DNA of 64,000 nucleotides, taken from NCBI GenBank assembly GCA_028687995.1, contig JAQTZA010000010.1, forward strand, positions 1-64,000, given 5' to 3'. This document shows positions 18,541-28,181 of the stretch, piece after piece. Below the pieces are notes generated by a model, which made no database searches, was not told where the DNA came from, and saw nothing but the letters and a program-made list of their open reading frames with translations. The stretch comes from Bacteroidales bacterium. GTDB lineage: Bacteria > Bacteroidota > Bacteroidia > Bacteroidales > UBA7332. The stretch's first letter is position 1, and each line of letters starts with the position of its first letter. A program made the translations under genes and the position numbers.

Positions 18541-19668
18541 TTAATATTTTGCGACAACTTTCTCTCCATTCTTAAAACCAACAACAAAGCATCCTTTGAA
18601 TTTAGATGAAAGTTCTTTCTTAATTTTATTTATCTCATTTACGTCTGTAGTTGAACCATAGGTGTATTTAAATACACCTTTTTCCTCAAAATAGTCTACA
18701 TCTTTATAACTTTTAAATTGAGCTGAGTTACGTCTCAATTTTGTCGGACTGGCCAAGATTTGCACCTTATATATTATTTCATCAGAAGTAGTTGATGTCG
18801 TATTTGCTGGATCAGGAGTTTCCTCTTTTTGGTCAACAATGATTGGTGCTTGTTTTGGATTTACAGTTGGAGTTGAAACCTGACGACCTTGTCGATTATC
18901 AAAATTACGTTTAAATTGGCAAAAAGCGGTATATATTGCAGACGCTAATTTTTGTTGTCCACTTTTTGATTTTAAAAATTCCTCTTCGGTTGGATTTGAG
19001 ACATATCCCACTTCAATTAACACGCTTGGCATTCCCGTATTTCTTAAGACCAGAAACACATCTTGTCTCACCCCTCGATCTATACAATTTGCTTCTTTAA
19101 ACTCCTTTTGAATAGCTGATGCCATCGAAATACTTTGCTCTATAAAACGATCATGAAGCAATTCAAACATAATATATGATTCTGACGATGTTGGATCAAA
19201 ACCTTCGTATTTCACTTTATAATTGTCTTCCAGCAAAATTACCGAGTTTTCTCGTTTTGCCACTTCTAAATTCTCGTTGGCTCGTCTAAGACCCATCGTA
19301 TATGTTTCTGTACCTCGAGCTTCTTTACTTTTTGCAGAGTTAGTGTGTATTGATATAAAAAGTTGTGCTTTAGATCTATTGGCAATATTTGCTCTTTCTT
19401 GAAGTTCTACAAAAAAATCATCATCTCTGGTGTAAATTACTTTTACATCAGATTGTCTTTGTTTAATCATTTCGCCCAAAGCAAGCGCAACTCCAAGATT
19501 TATATCTTTTTCTTTAGCAAACGCACCAATTGCTCCTGGATCTTTACCTCCATGACCCGCATCGATTATCACCTTAAATTCTTGTGCTGAAGCTTCACAA
19601 AACAGTAAGAAAAGAGTAACGAATAAAAGAATGAAATCGCGTTTTTTTTGTGCTGATAGACCAAACAT
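18541..19668 (-). CDS. N-acetylmuramoyl-L-alanine amidase with C-terminal SPOR-like domain
   Basis: A periplasmic zinc amidase (Amidase_3, AmiC type) that cuts the peptide stem from MurNAc. I start at 19668 (MFGLSAQKKRDFIL) because this gives a clean signal peptide (cleavage after ...EASA, residue ~28) and the promoter lies just upstream; a longer open frame to 19869 would cross that promoter. Zinc and catalytic residues are in DAGHGGKDPGA (His39), the Glu in AKEKDINLG, FISIHTNSA (second His) and VLIEVGYVSNPTEE (catalytic Glu). A Gln/Pro/Thr linker leads to a ~75-residue SPOR-like domain (YKVQILASPTKL ... GCFVVGFKNGEKV). The product is 375 residues. Confidence 0.93.
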   Translation of the reverse strand: MFGLSAQKKRDFILLFVTLFLLFCEASAQEFKVIIDAGHGGKDPGAIGAFAKEKDINLGVALALGEMIKQRQSDVKVIYTRDDDFFVELQERANIANRSKAQLFISIHTNSAKSKEARGTETYTMGLRRANENLEVAKRENSVILLEDNYKVKYEGFDPTSSESYIMFELLHDRFIEQSISMASAIQKEFKEANCIDRGVRQDVFLVLRNTGMPSVLIEVGYVSNPTEEEFLKSKSGQQKLASAIYTAFCQFKRNFDNRQGRQVSTPTVNPKQAPIIVDQKEETPDPANTTSTTSDEIIYKVQILASPTKLRRNSAQFKSYKDVDYFEEKGVFKYTYGSTTDVNEINKIKKELSSKFKGCFVVGFKNGEKVVAKY

Positions 19669-19682
19669 AATGCAGTTTTGCG

Positions 19683-19714
19683 CAAAGATAACGATTTCGA
19701 ACCAAATTAAGCAA
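19683..19714 (-). promoter_or_regulatory. Promoter of the amidase gene
   Basis: On the minus strand TTG (19714-19712) and TATCTTTG (19690-19683) are separated by 21 nt, an excellent match to the Bacteroidota -33/-7 pattern. The -7 box ends 14 nt before the chosen ATG, which supports the start at 19668. Confidence 0.75.
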
Positions 19715-19873
19715 TCGAAAAGTTGCAAAAAACCGCATAATGAGTAGTAAATATTTTTCATACTTTGCTTTATTGTAAAAGGTGAATATAAAAGGTAAAA
19801 GCTAACACTCCAAATTAGTTTACAATTGACATGGCTATCAATTGGCAAAACGCTATTAATACAATTCACTATA

Positions 19874-19895
19874 ACGTCAAAGAATTTACGTCAAA
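19874..19895 (+). repeat. Contiguous direct repeat upstream of porW
   Basis: ACGTCAAA occurs at 19874-19881 and again at 19888-19895, inside near-identical 14-nt units (ACGTCAAAGAATTT and ACGTCAAAAATTA). This lies 50-70 nt upstream of the porW -7 box, where an activator would bind. No factor is known to me for this sequence. Confidence 0.4.
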
Positions 19896-19944
19896 AATTA
19901 CCATACGGAATAAGAATTTCGATAAAAATTTGCTCATTTTTATG

Positions 19945-19952
19945 TAAGTTTG
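19945..19952 (+). promoter_or_regulatory. porW: -7 box of the porW promoter
   Basis: TAAGTTTG matches TAnnTTTG exactly. There is no TTTG at the usual distance upstream (one occurs only 12 nt away), which would fit an activator-dependent promoter. A start near 19960 means that the TTG codon at 19950 cannot be the porW start. Confidence 0.55.
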
Positions 19953-20009
19953 CAAGATTATCTCACAATATTTGCCAATCAATCTGGTTTAATAGTAAAA
20001 CGAAATATT

Positions 20010-22757
20010 TTGAAGAGTAATTTTAAAATAACACACATCCTTTTCGTCTCAATAGTTCTCATTGCAACAAGCTGTTCTACTGAGAAAAATACCTCTTTTT
20101 CGAGATTTTATCAAGGATTTACTACACGCTATAATGTTTTCTATAATGGCGAAACAAATTTTGAAAAAGCATCAAAATCTCAACTTCAAAACTATTCAGA
20201 AAACTTCACTCAACTGCTTCCGATTCATCCTGTTAGCAAACTGAAGGGACAAATGAACAACGAATACGATCGTACCATTGAAAAATGCCAGAAAGCCATT
20301 CGGCTTCATTCTATTAAAACTAAACCAACTTTTAAAGGGATTAAAGGAGGCGAGGCCTACAAAGAATGGCAAAAAACAGAAGAATATAATCAATTTTTGC
20401 ATCAAGTATGGTTGACAATGGCCAAGTCGCAGTTCTATAAAGGTGATTTTATGGCTGCCTCTTCTACGTTCTCATACATTATACGCCATTTCAGGAATTT
20501 ACCCCACACAGTATTAGAAGCACAAATATGGAGTGCTCGCTGTTTGGCAGAATTAAAATGGTTGTATGAGGCCGAAGATATTCTGCATAAAATAAAGCCT
20601 TCTGATTTAAATGCTACCAATAAAACACTTTGGAATTTAGCTGAAGCGGATCTTTTACTAAAACAACAAGAAGCGAAGAATGCAATACCATATCTCGAAA
20701 AGGCAATTTCAGGTGAGAAAAATAAAACTCAACGTTACCGACTAAACTATTTGTTGGGGCAAATATATGCCGAGAATGGAGAAAATATTAAAGCTTATGC
20801 TGCTTTTGACAAAGTAGTAAAACTTTCGCCACCATACGAAGTAGATTTCTCTGCTCGCATAAGACAAACAGAATGCATCGGTTCTGAAAAAAGCAGTGAT
20901 GTATTAAAAAAACTACTTGGAATGACTAAGAAATCAAGGAATAAAGATTACTTAGATCAACTTTATTATGCGATTGGGAACATCTATTTAAACAAAAAAG
21001 ACACCATACAAGCCATTAAATATTATTCGCTTGCTATTGAAAAAGGCGAAAAAAGTGCCGATCAGAAATCTTTGAGTCAAATAAAATTAGGAGATATATT
21101 TTTCACCACAAAAAAATACCCAGCGGCTCAACCACTGTACAGTGAAGCAATTGCAACCATTGGAAAAGAACATCCTGACTATACAAGACTATCAAAAAGA
21201 TCAGAAGCCTTAGACGAATTAATCATTCATTATCAAAACGTACATTTACAAGATAGTTTACTCCATTTGGCAAGTTTACCTGATACCGAAAAGCTAAAAA
21301 TAGTTCAAGCTTATATTGCAGCCGAAGAAAAGAGAGAATCTGACGAAAAGAAAATAGCAGATCGCGAGAAACTATTACTCGAGCAAGCATCAAGAGAACA
21401 AGAACGAGACGATAATTTTGATAACGCCAGAATAAAAGCTCCAACTATGCCAAATCTGAACGGCGATAAATCTTGGTATTTTTACAATACGGCAAGCGTT
21501 TCGAAAGGAAAGGCTGATTTCCAAAGTCGTTGGGGAAGCAGAAAATTTGAAGATAATTGGAGAAGAAAAAACAAGGCTTCAAATAATTTCGGGGAAAATA
21601 AATCTCAAAATGAAAACGAAAATTCGGGTGAACTAACTCAAAAAATTGACAGTTCAAAGTTGGACAAAATAACTGATCCGAAAAATCCTCAATATTATAT
21701 TCAACAACTACCAAAAACAGATGAAGAGATAAAAAATGCGAATGATATAGTTATTGATGGGCTTTACAACATGGCTCTTGTTTACAAAAATAGGCTAGAA
21801 GATTTCCCATTGGCTGTAACTACATTCTATCAACTTACAACTCGCTATCCGAATACAAATTATTTGCCTGATGCCTACTACAATCTTTATTTAATTGGAC
21901 AGCAAACCAATGATAATGTTCTCTCTGAAAAATACAAATCAAAACTCGTTTCAGAATTTCCAACGAATAAATATTCCGTTGCACTTTCTGACCCAAATTT
22001 TATTCAAGATTATTTGAAGAAACGAAACGAAGTTGAAACCTTATATGAAGAGACTTATACCAAATATCTCAAGAATGATATTAAGGCAGTTCGTGCGACT
22101 TATGAATTGGCAAAAGAGAAATACCCGTTATCTAAATTGATGCCTAAATTTGCTTTTCTAAATGCATTATCAATGTTATCTGAAAAGCGAACTGAGGATT
22201 TCAAAAATGCATTATCCGATATTTTGACAAAATATCCTGATTCGGATATTTCAACACTAGTAGGAGGAATGATGTCGAATCTTGCTCAAGGCAAACAAAT
22301 TTCAGGAGAAAATACCAATTCTGATATATGGAATTCTAGAATTACAGAAAAAGGAGCGGATGCTGACAAAACAATAATTAAGAATATTCCAGAATTCACG
22401 GTCGATCCAATTTCTCCACACTTCATACTTTTTGTTTATCCTGCCGATTCAACCTATAACAATCGATTAATGTACGAGGTGGCTGGTTTTAATTTCACGA
22501 ACTTTGCCATTCGGGATTTTGATTTCGATATGTTACCGCTACAAGGGATTGGTATGTTACGAGTTAAAGGTTTTACTTCATTTAACGAAGTGCAAATCTA
22601 TTTTCAACGTCTATTTGGAGATAAAGGTATTGCACAACGACTTCCGTCTCAACTGAAGACAGTGCTTATTTCTGAAAAAAACTTCGAAAGTTTATTAAAA
22701 GGTAGAACCTTTGCCGAATATTTTACGTTCTTTGATAAAAACTTCAAAAAGAAGTAA
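20010..22757 (+). CDS. porW: PorW/SprE-like TPR lipoprotein of the type IX secretion system
   Basis: A large outer-membrane lipoprotein needed for type IX secretion and gliding in studied Bacteroidota. The chosen TTG start at 20010 gives a lipoprotein signal with lipobox LIATSC (Cys22). No ATG is available; ATT at 20007 is possible, and the frame stays open to 19950. After the Cys, SFSRFYQGFTTRYNVFYNGETNF is the family signature. TPR-like helical repeats fill ~90-430 (WLTMAKSQFYKGDFMAASSTF, YAIGNIYLNKKDTIQAIKYY). A charged Glu/Lys/Arg stretch (~430-480) and more TPRs follow, including TTFYQLTTRYPNTNYLPDAYYNLY. About 915 residues. It is followed by porX after 36 nt, which supports the name. 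Confidence 0.85.
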   Translation: MKSNFKITHILFVSIVLIATSCSTEKNTSFSRFYQGFTTRYNVFYNGETNFEKASKSQLQNYSENFTQLLPIHPVSKLKGQMNNEYDRTIEKCQKAIRLHSIKTKPTFKGIKGGEAYKEWQKTEEYNQFLHQVWLTMAKSQFYKGDFMAASSTFSYIIRHFRNLPHTVLEAQIWSARCLAELKWLYEAEDILHKIKPSDLNATNKTLWNLAEADLLLKQQEAKNAIPYLEKAISGEKNKTQRYRLNYLLGQIYAENGENIKAYAAFDKVVKLSPPYEVDFSARIRQTECIGSEKSSDVLKKLLGMTKKSRNKDYLDQLYYAIGNIYLNKKDTIQAIKYYSLAIEKGEKSADQKSLSQIKLGDIFFTTKKYPAAQPLYSEAIATIGKEHPDYTRLSKRSEALDELIIHYQNVHLQDSLLHLASLPDTEKLKIVQAYIAAEEKRESDEKKIADREKLLLEQASREQERDDNFDNARIKAPTMPNLNGDKSWYFYNTASVSKGKADFQSRWGSRKFEDNWRRKNKASNNFGENKSQNENENSGELTQKIDSSKLDKITDPKNPQYYIQQLPKTDEEIKNANDIVIDGLYNMALVYKNRLEDFPLAVTTFYQLTTRYPNTNYLPDAYYNLYLIGQQTNDNVLSEKYKSKLVSEFPTNKYSVALSDPNFIQDYLKKRNEVETLYEETYTKYLKNDIKAVRATYELAKEKYPLSKLMPKFAFLNALSMLSEKRTEDFKNALSDILTKYPDSDISTLVGGMMSNLAQGKQISGENTNSDIWNSRITEKGADADKTIIKNIPEFTVDPISPHFILFVYPADSTYNNRLMYEVAGFNFTNFAIRDFDFDMLPLQGIGMLRVKGFTSFNEVQIYFQRLFGDKGIAQRLPSQLKTVLISEKNFESLLKGRTFAEYFTFFDKNFKKK

Positions 22758-22793
22758 GATTCCCCACATTCACATTGATATTAATCAACAATT

Positions 22794-24341
22794 ATGAGCA
22801 GAAAAGACCAATTACTTTGGGTTGACGACGAAATAGAGCTTTTGAAACCTTATATCTTCTTTTTGGAAGAAAAGGGATACGATGTCAGTGCTGTATCAAA
22901 TGGTCGGGATGCCATTGATTTATGTCGAGATCAAAATTTCGACATGATATTTTTGGATGAAAATATGCCAGGTTTAAGTGGTCTTGAAACATTATCCTAC
23001 ATCAAGGAGATCAACCCATCGGTTCCTGTCGTGATGATTACAAAAAGTGAGGAAGAGAACATCATGAATCAGGCAATCGGCAGCAAAATTGCCGATTACT
23101 TAATTAAACCTGTAAACCCTAATCAAATTTTGATGAGCATAAAAAAATATGTTCACAAAAAAGAGATTATTTCAGAAACTACAACCATCAATTATCAGCA
23201 AGAATTTAATAAAATCGGTGTTCAAATCAATGAATCAACGACTTATTTCGATTGGATGATGGTTTATAAGAAACTTGTCTATTGGGAACTTGAATTAGAA
23301 GAAACGACAAATCACTTAGACGATCTGCTGAAAATGCAGAAAAAAGAGGCAAACACAACATTTGGCAAATTCATCAGAAACCAATACGAAAGTTGGATAA
23401 ACAACCCTGATACCCGTCCAATGATGAGTCCAGATCTTTTCAAAAGACGCGTTTTTCCAATTCTTGATGATGGTGAAAAAGTATTTTTTATTCTTATTGA
23501 TAATTTCCGCCTCGATCAGTGGCATGTTGTTAAAAAAATGCTATCGGAATATTTCAATTTCGATGAAGAACTATATATTGGAATTCTTCCAACAGCCACA
23601 CAATATGCTCGAAATGCAATATTCTCAGGATTAATGCCTGCCCAAATTGAAAAAATGTATCCACAACTTTGGGTAGATGAAGAAGAAGAGGAAGGCAAGA
23701 ATCTGAATGAAGCTCCACTTATTCAGACTCAGATTGATAGATTTAGAAAAAACTACACTTTCTCATATAATAAAATCAATGACTCACAATTGGGTGAAAA
23801 GATGCTACAGAATTTTTCAGAATATGAAAAAAGCCAATTAAATGTTGTAGTGCTAAATTTCATCGATATGCTATCTCATGCTCGCACAGAATCCAAAATG
23901 ATTCGTGAATTAGCATCATCTGAGGCTGCATACCGCTCACTTACGGAATCATGGTTTAAACACTCGACTACAGCAGAATTATTTAGACTCTTAGCAGAAA
24001 AAAAAATCAAAGTCATTTTGACAACCGACCACGGCACAATTCGCGTAGAGAACCCAATAAAAGTAGTAGGTGACAGAAATACAAATACAAATTTGCGGTA
24101 CAAAGTTGGCAAGAATCTAAATTACAATCCTAAACAGGTATTTGAAATGAAAAATCCTGAAAAATTTGGATTACCTGCTCCGAATTTAAGTTCGTCATAT
24201 ATTTATGCTCTCAACGATGACTTCTTTGCTTATCCTAACAACTATAACTATTACGCAGGTTACTTCAAAAATACGTTTCAACATGGTGGCATTTCAATGG
24301 AAGAAATGTTAATCCCGTTTATTACTCTTGAACCTAAATAA
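22794..24341 (+). CDS. porX: PorX response regulator with PglZ phosphodiesterase domain
   Basis: A regulator of the type IX secretion system that partners with sensor kinase PorY and sigma factor SigP in Porphyromonas. The receiver domain (1-125) has acidic residues Asp11/Asp12, phospho-acceptor Asp55 in FLDENMPG, Thr83 and Lys105, all intact. The C-terminal PglZ domain belongs to the alkaline-phosphatase superfamily. Its metal-site motifs are [27 protein letters not shown] (Thr nucleophile region, residues ~264-280), [22 protein letters not shown] and [11 protein letters not shown]. At 515 residues it has the normal length. It follows porW by 36 nt and is 1 nt before tsaE, so all three are probably co-transcribed. 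The porY kinase is not in the window. Confidence 0.95.
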   Translation: MSRKDQLLWVDDEIELLKPYIFFLEEKGYDVSAVSNGRDAIDLCRDQNFDMIFLDENMPGLSGLETLSYIKEINPSVPVVMITKSEEENIMNQAIGSKIADYLIKPVNPNQILMSIKKYVHKKEIISETTTINYQQEFNKIGVQINESTTYFDWMMVYKKLVYWELELEETTNHLDDLLKMQKKEANTTFGKFIRNQYESWINNPDTRPMMSPDLFKRRVFPILDDGEKVFFILIDNFRLDQWHVVKKMLSEYFNFDEELYIGILPTATQYARNAIFSGLMPAQIEKMYPQLWVDEEEEEGKNLNEAPLIQTQIDRFRKNYTFSYNKINDSQLGEKMLQNFSEYEKSQLNVVVLNFIDMLSHARTESKMIRELASSEAAYRSLTESWFKHSTTAELFRLLAEKKIKVILTTDHGTIRVENPIKVVGDRNTNTNLRYKVGKNLNYNPKQVFEMKNPEKFGLPAPNLSSSYIYALNDDFFAYPNNYNYYAGYFKNTFQHGGISMEEMLIPFITLEPK

Positions 24342-24342
24342 T

Positions 24343-24759
24343 ATGACAATAACGATAAACCATTTAGATGAAATAAAAGAAGCTGCTCGTACTTTCATCA
24401 ATCAAATGGGTGATAATACAGTTTTTGCATTTCGCGGCTCAATGGGAGCTGGAAAAACTACATTCATCAAAGCCATTTGTGAAGAGTTAGGCGTTGAAGA
24501 TACAATTAACTCTCCTACTTTCGCTATTGTGAATGAATATCGTTCAATATCAGGAGAACTAATCTATCATTTCGATTTCTATCGAATAAACAAGATTGAA
24601 GAAGCGTTTGATTTTGGCTATGAAGACTATTTTTACAGTGGCGCACTTTGTTTCATCGAATGGCCAGAAAAGATTGAAGATTTGTTACCTAGAAATTGTG
24701 TGCAGGTTGAAATTAATGAAACTTTGAGTAGCTCGCGTTTAGTAACCATGAGCTATTAA
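24343..24759 (+). CDS. tsaE: tRNA threonylcarbamoyladenosine biosynthesis ATPase TsaE
   Basis: An ATPase that drives TsaD/TsaB in making the t6A modification of tRNAs that read ANN codons. The start at 24343 gives [15 protein letters not shown], one base after the porX stop; a TTG start 15 nt upstream would overlap porX and is less likely. Walker A is GSMGAGKTT (residues 32-40). The family motifs [11 protein letters not shown] and HFDFYRI (Walker B region) follow, then [14 protein letters not shown]. At 138 residues it has standard size. Confidence 0.95.
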   Translation: MTITINHLDEIKEAARTFINQMGDNTVFAFRGSMGAGKTTFIKAICEELGVEDTINSPTFAIVNEYRSISGELIYHFDFYRINKIEEAFDFGYEDYFYSGALCFIEWPEKIEDLLPRNCVQVEINETLSSSRLVTMSY

Positions 24760-24802
24760 ATTTATTAACAATTAGATAGGTCCAATATAAAATATATTCC
24801 AA

Positions 24803-25681
24803 ATGTCCAAAATATTTATTCATTCTGACGATTTTGGATTAAGCAAAAACATATCAGACAATATTCTGGACTGTCATGATTATGGCATTCTAAATAGTAC
24901 AAGCATAATTGTCAATGGATCAGCATTTGAGTATTCAATGTCTGAATTTGTAAAGCGTCAAGACTCTCTACGGCTCTGCCTACACTTAAATCTTGTCGAA
25001 GGTAAACCACTCTCTTCTCAAGTTTCCATTTTAACAAATTCACAAGGTGAATTCAAATACTCTTTTCAGACTCTTTGGCTGAAATATCTATTGTCAAATA
25101 AAGACCTGAAGACACAACTAAAAATAGCCGTTGAATTAGAAATTAAAGCACAAATTCAAAAATATTTAACACTTCTTCCAAAAGATTACCCCTTGAATAT
25201 TGATGGACATATCCATATCCACGTTATTCCGTTTATTTTTGACATAATTTGTAAACAAGCAAGTAAGATTTGCTACATTCGTGTACCTCTTGAGCCATTC
25301 TTTTTTTCAACGAAAGGATTCTATAATTATTTAACACCTAATACATTAAAGCATATTATTTTAAAAATATTATCTAAACGGTGTAATCGTATACTGAAAC
25401 AAGAATCAAGAATTAAAAAAAATGATTATTTAATTGGGATTCTATTCTCCGGAAGAATGAGTTTAGAAAGTATTAAAAGTGCATTAAAAAAAATCAAAAA
25501 TACAACCAAAAATCCTGATACAGTGATTGAGGTGCTTTTTCACTCAGGCTATGAAACAGCAAAAGAAAATATTGCTTGGACATCTTCAACCAAATACATC
25601 TATGCTTCCCTTCATAAAAACAGGATTATCGAAAAAAAAATTATTTGCAGCAATGGGTTTAAAGAACTCTTTCAAAACTGA
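24803..25681 (+). CDS. YdjC/ChbG-family carbohydrate deacetylase
   Basis: A probable metal-dependent deacetylase of N-acetylated sugars (PF04794). HSDDFGLSKNISDNI (residues 7-21) carries the metal-binding Asp, HLNLVEGKPLS provides a His, and NIDGHIHIHVIPFI the second His cluster. GILNSTSIIVNG is also a family pattern. At 292 residues the length is normal. It lies 43 nt after tsaE and before a strong terminator, so it may be the last gene of the porW transcript, although it is functionally unrelated. Its position ahead of the glycan locus suggests, but does not prove, a role in sugar modification. Confidence 0.85.
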   Translation: MSKIFIHSDDFGLSKNISDNILDCHDYGILNSTSIIVNGSAFEYSMSEFVKRQDSLRLCLHLNLVEGKPLSSQVSILTNSQGEFKYSFQTLWLKYLLSNKDLKTQLKIAVELEIKAQIQKYLTLLPKDYPLNIDGHIHIHVIPFIFDIICKQASKICYIRVPLEPFFFSTKGFYNYLTPNTLKHIILKILSKRCNRILKQESRIKKNDYLIGILFSGRMSLESIKSALKKIKNTTKNPDTVIEVLFHSGYETAKENIAWTSSTKYIYASLHKNRIIEKKIICSNGFKELFQN

Positions 25682-25703
25682 GATATACCAAACGTATTAT
25701 TCT

Positions 25704-25745
25704 AAAACGAAAAAGGATTGCATAAATGCAATCCTTTTTCGTTTT
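25704..25745. terminator. Bidirectional terminator, perfect 42-nt palindrome
   Basis: Two 20-nt arms (25704-25723 and 25726-25745) are exact reverse complements around an AA loop, with outer A/T runs on both sides. It separates the converging YdjC and LruC genes. The outer stem AACGAAAA resembles the palindrome at 4585-4639. Confidence 0.92.
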
Positions 25746-25766
25746 AATGAGATATATTTCAGAATT

Positions 25767-27983
25767 CTATCTTCCCGAGAATATTCTATTAGTATTTCTA
25801 TAACTTACATCAGTATTACTAAACCAATCGGTAAATGTTGAACCATTAGACTGCGCCCAACTATCAAATTTCTTAAATGCTGTACTTACATGATAGTCGT
25901 TAGAAGGTGGGCTAGGGCGTAAGTCTTCTGTAGGATATGCTAAGGTTGTCGGTGTATCTAATACCCAAGGATAACTCGCAGATCCAACATAATAAATCCC
26001 TGAACCAGGAATAGACAAATCATCCATCGTGCCAAAACGTACTTGTGCCATTTTATTCGTAGGTGCATGATTAACTTTATGCACTTCAATACTTCTTACA
26101 CCATCAACTATTATAAATGGATTATAAGGCATTGAACCAAGAGAGCCTAATGTTACAGCACTTGTAAAAGTTACTTTCTTGATAACTGAAACAGGAGCAT
26201 AATATGGATTACCAGGAATGGTATTTACAAATCCAGGTATGCTTGTAGCCCCAAACAAAGTGAATGCATTATCAAAGAATGGAATTACAACTTTCGAAGT
26301 TGGAGTAATACCAGTTTCATAACCAGTTCCACTTACAGGAAATACTGCTCCTGGAAGAAGAACTCCAGGTCCGGTATATGAAGTAGTTACACTTGCAATA
26401 TTAGACTGGTTAGCATCAATTTGCCAAGCAAAACCATTTTTATATGATGCTCCAATTGCAGGAACACGCGTTTGGAATTCTATATCTTTCACATTACCCG
26501 AAGCATTGGTTACGTACATAATACGATAGTCAACAACTAAATCATTAAAATCATAATCCCCTTTTGAAGGCCAATTATCCTCGAATGCTAAAGAACCAAA
26601 AACTGCTCCTCCTGGATAGAAATTATTAAAAGCACGCAATGGGTCAGTTGGATAATCATCTGTTGTATCCGGAACACCATCACCATCAGTATCACCCGCA
26701 TCTGAAATTCTCTTAATTGGATCAGTGTTTACAGCAGTTATAGGGTTTGCGGAGATAGCAAAAACAACATCATTAAAATCTTTATCAGAAGGATATGTAC
26801 CTGCTCCTGAAGTACCTGTTGCGGGACTTAATGCAGTATCTTCAAAACCAAGTACGATTTTTTGTGTTGCTGCGTCATAAAGTAATACTGTCTGAGGCAG
26901 ACCTGCTTTATTAAAGGATGGTAATGAAAAGTGATCCCTTTGTCTTGAAGCAAACCATGAATCATAAGCTGATCCACCCCAGCCACTTTCAGTCAAAAAC
27001 CAACTTATGGTAGTTCCTGCTGGAAAAACATCACTCCAATCACCTGTATTCGGATCTTGGTATTTAAGTTTCACTTTTGTGCCATTCGTTAAACGACCAT
27101 TTGTTCCACCTCCATCGTTTGCAGAAGTTGAAGCATTAGGAAAGATTATGAGTCTTTTTGAAATATGTGCGGTGTCCGATGGTGGTGTATTAGTCGGATA
27201 ATAAAAATAACCCATCGTATTATTAACGCCAGCACCCTCCGAAATGAATGTCACCCAAATATTTGCGTTGTCAATCACCTGAATATTTGCTTGAGCAACA
27301 TTATCGAAATAATGATTAGTCGCTGCTTGTCCATAAGTATTAAAAGACTCAGGTAAAGCTGTAGTGATTCTTGTCACTAAACCAGCTGAAGCAGGATCTG
27401 CTGTTTCAAGCACATCTGGCTTTCCAGATGTTGCATTATATGTATCAAGTACAAAAACTTTATTACTCACGGGCAAAGCTGAAGTTGCTCTTGTGTAAGC
27501 AATTGGAGCTCCAACTGCAGAACGTTTTGAAACACTATTTTTCAACACGCCATAACCAGCAGGATAAATATTAGAAGTATAATTTTGAGACTTTTTGAGG
27601 GTCAGACAATGAGAATAAAGCAAATTATCAATAACTACAAAGATATGTGTTACGTCTCCAGGAACGGGAACATTCGTTGCAAAATTTCCATTTGCATCAG
27701 CAATTCCTTTCATACTCGGAATTAAATCAGTTTTAAATGCAAGACCATCGTATGGATTTTGGGTATATATTTTCACAAAAACACCGGCATTAGCCTTTCC
27801 ATAACTATCTCTAAAAGTCAGATTGAGCTGCATATCAGACTTATTCTCATAGTTAAAGTTAGTACCACCATTTGGATTAATATCTGTAGACACAGAAACA
27901 TCGTCTTTACAGGATGAAAATGCTAATCCTAGTAAAAGCATACCAGAAATTAGCGACGATTTGTACATTAGTTTAATTTTCAT
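25767..27983 (-). CDS. LruC-domain surface lipoprotein
   Basis: A 738-residue lipoprotein with lipobox AFSSC (Cys25), acidic KDDVS after the Cys, and a beta-rich N-terminal domain of carboxypeptidase-regulatory type (residues ~50-135; LTFRDSYGKANAGVFVKIY, GIADANGNFATNVPVPGD). The LruC core comprises YPSDKDFNDVVFAI (~400) and LAFEDNWPSKGDYDFNDLVVDY (~470), plus FAWQID. Between them, DTDGDGVPDTTDDYP looks like a thrombospondin type 3/dockerin-like calcium loop. The family is common in Bacteroidota envelopes but has no proven function. Met6 is an alternative start. It is monocistronic with its own promoter and terminator. Confidence 0.88.
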   Translation of the reverse strand: MKIKLMYKSSLISGMLLLGLAFSSCKDDVSVSTDINPNGGTNFNYENKSDMQLNLTFRDSYGKANAGVFVKIYTQNPYDGLAFKTDLIPSMKGIADANGNFATNVPVPGDVTHIFVVIDNLLYSHCLTLKKSQNYTSNIYPAGYGVLKNSVSKRSAVGAPIAYTRATSALPVSNKVFVLDTYNATSGKPDVLETADPASAGLVTRITTALPESFNTYGQAATNHYFDNVAQANIQVIDNANIWVTFISEGAGVNNTMGYFYYPTNTPPSDTAHISKRLIIFPNASTSANDGGGTNGRLTNGTKVKLKYQDPNTGDWSDVFPAGTTISWFLTESGWGGSAYDSWFASRQRDHFSLPSFNKAGLPQTVLLYDAATQKIVLGFEDTALSPATGTSGAGTYPSDKDFNDVVFAISANPITAVNTDPIKRISDAGDTDGDGVPDTTDDYPTDPLRAFNNFYPGGAVFGSLAFEDNWPSKGDYDFNDLVVDYRIMYVTNASGNVKDIEFQTRVPAIGASYKNGFAWQIDANQSNIASVTTSYTGPGVLLPGAVFPVSGTGYETGITPTSKVVIPFFDNAFTLFGATSIPGFVNTIPGNPYYAPVSVIKKVTFTSAVTLGSLGSMPYNPFIIVDGVRSIEVHKVNHAPTNKMAQVRFGTMDDLSIPGSGIYYVGSASYPWVLDTPTTLAYPTEDLRPSPPSNDYHVSTAFKKFDSWAQSNGSTFTDWFSNTDVSYRNTNRIFSGR

Positions 27984-28066
27984 AAATGCGAATATTTTTA
28001 ATTGAGTATAATGTTAAAACGAGATGAGCTTAGTCTTATTTAAGATAATTCTAAACAATATAAATA

Positions 28067-28100
28067 CAAAGATAATTAGTTTTACAGAATAATCATTCAA
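28067..28100 (-). promoter_or_regulatory. Promoter of the LruC gene
   Basis: TATCTTTG on the minus strand (28074-28067) is a perfect -7 box. A TTG at 28100-28098 lies 23 nt upstream of it, slightly longer than ideal. The leader would be about 80 nt. Confidence 0.55.
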
Positions 28101-28181
28101 TACATTCTACAAAAAAAACACTGCTTAACCTTATTTAACAATCATCATACACTATAGACGGATTATTAGCAAATAAAAACG

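Noticed and set aside
19669-19869. Longer amidase start at 19869
   Set aside because: The extra 67 residues do not look like a signal peptide and would cross a good promoter (19683-19714); the start at 19668 gives a clean signal peptide.
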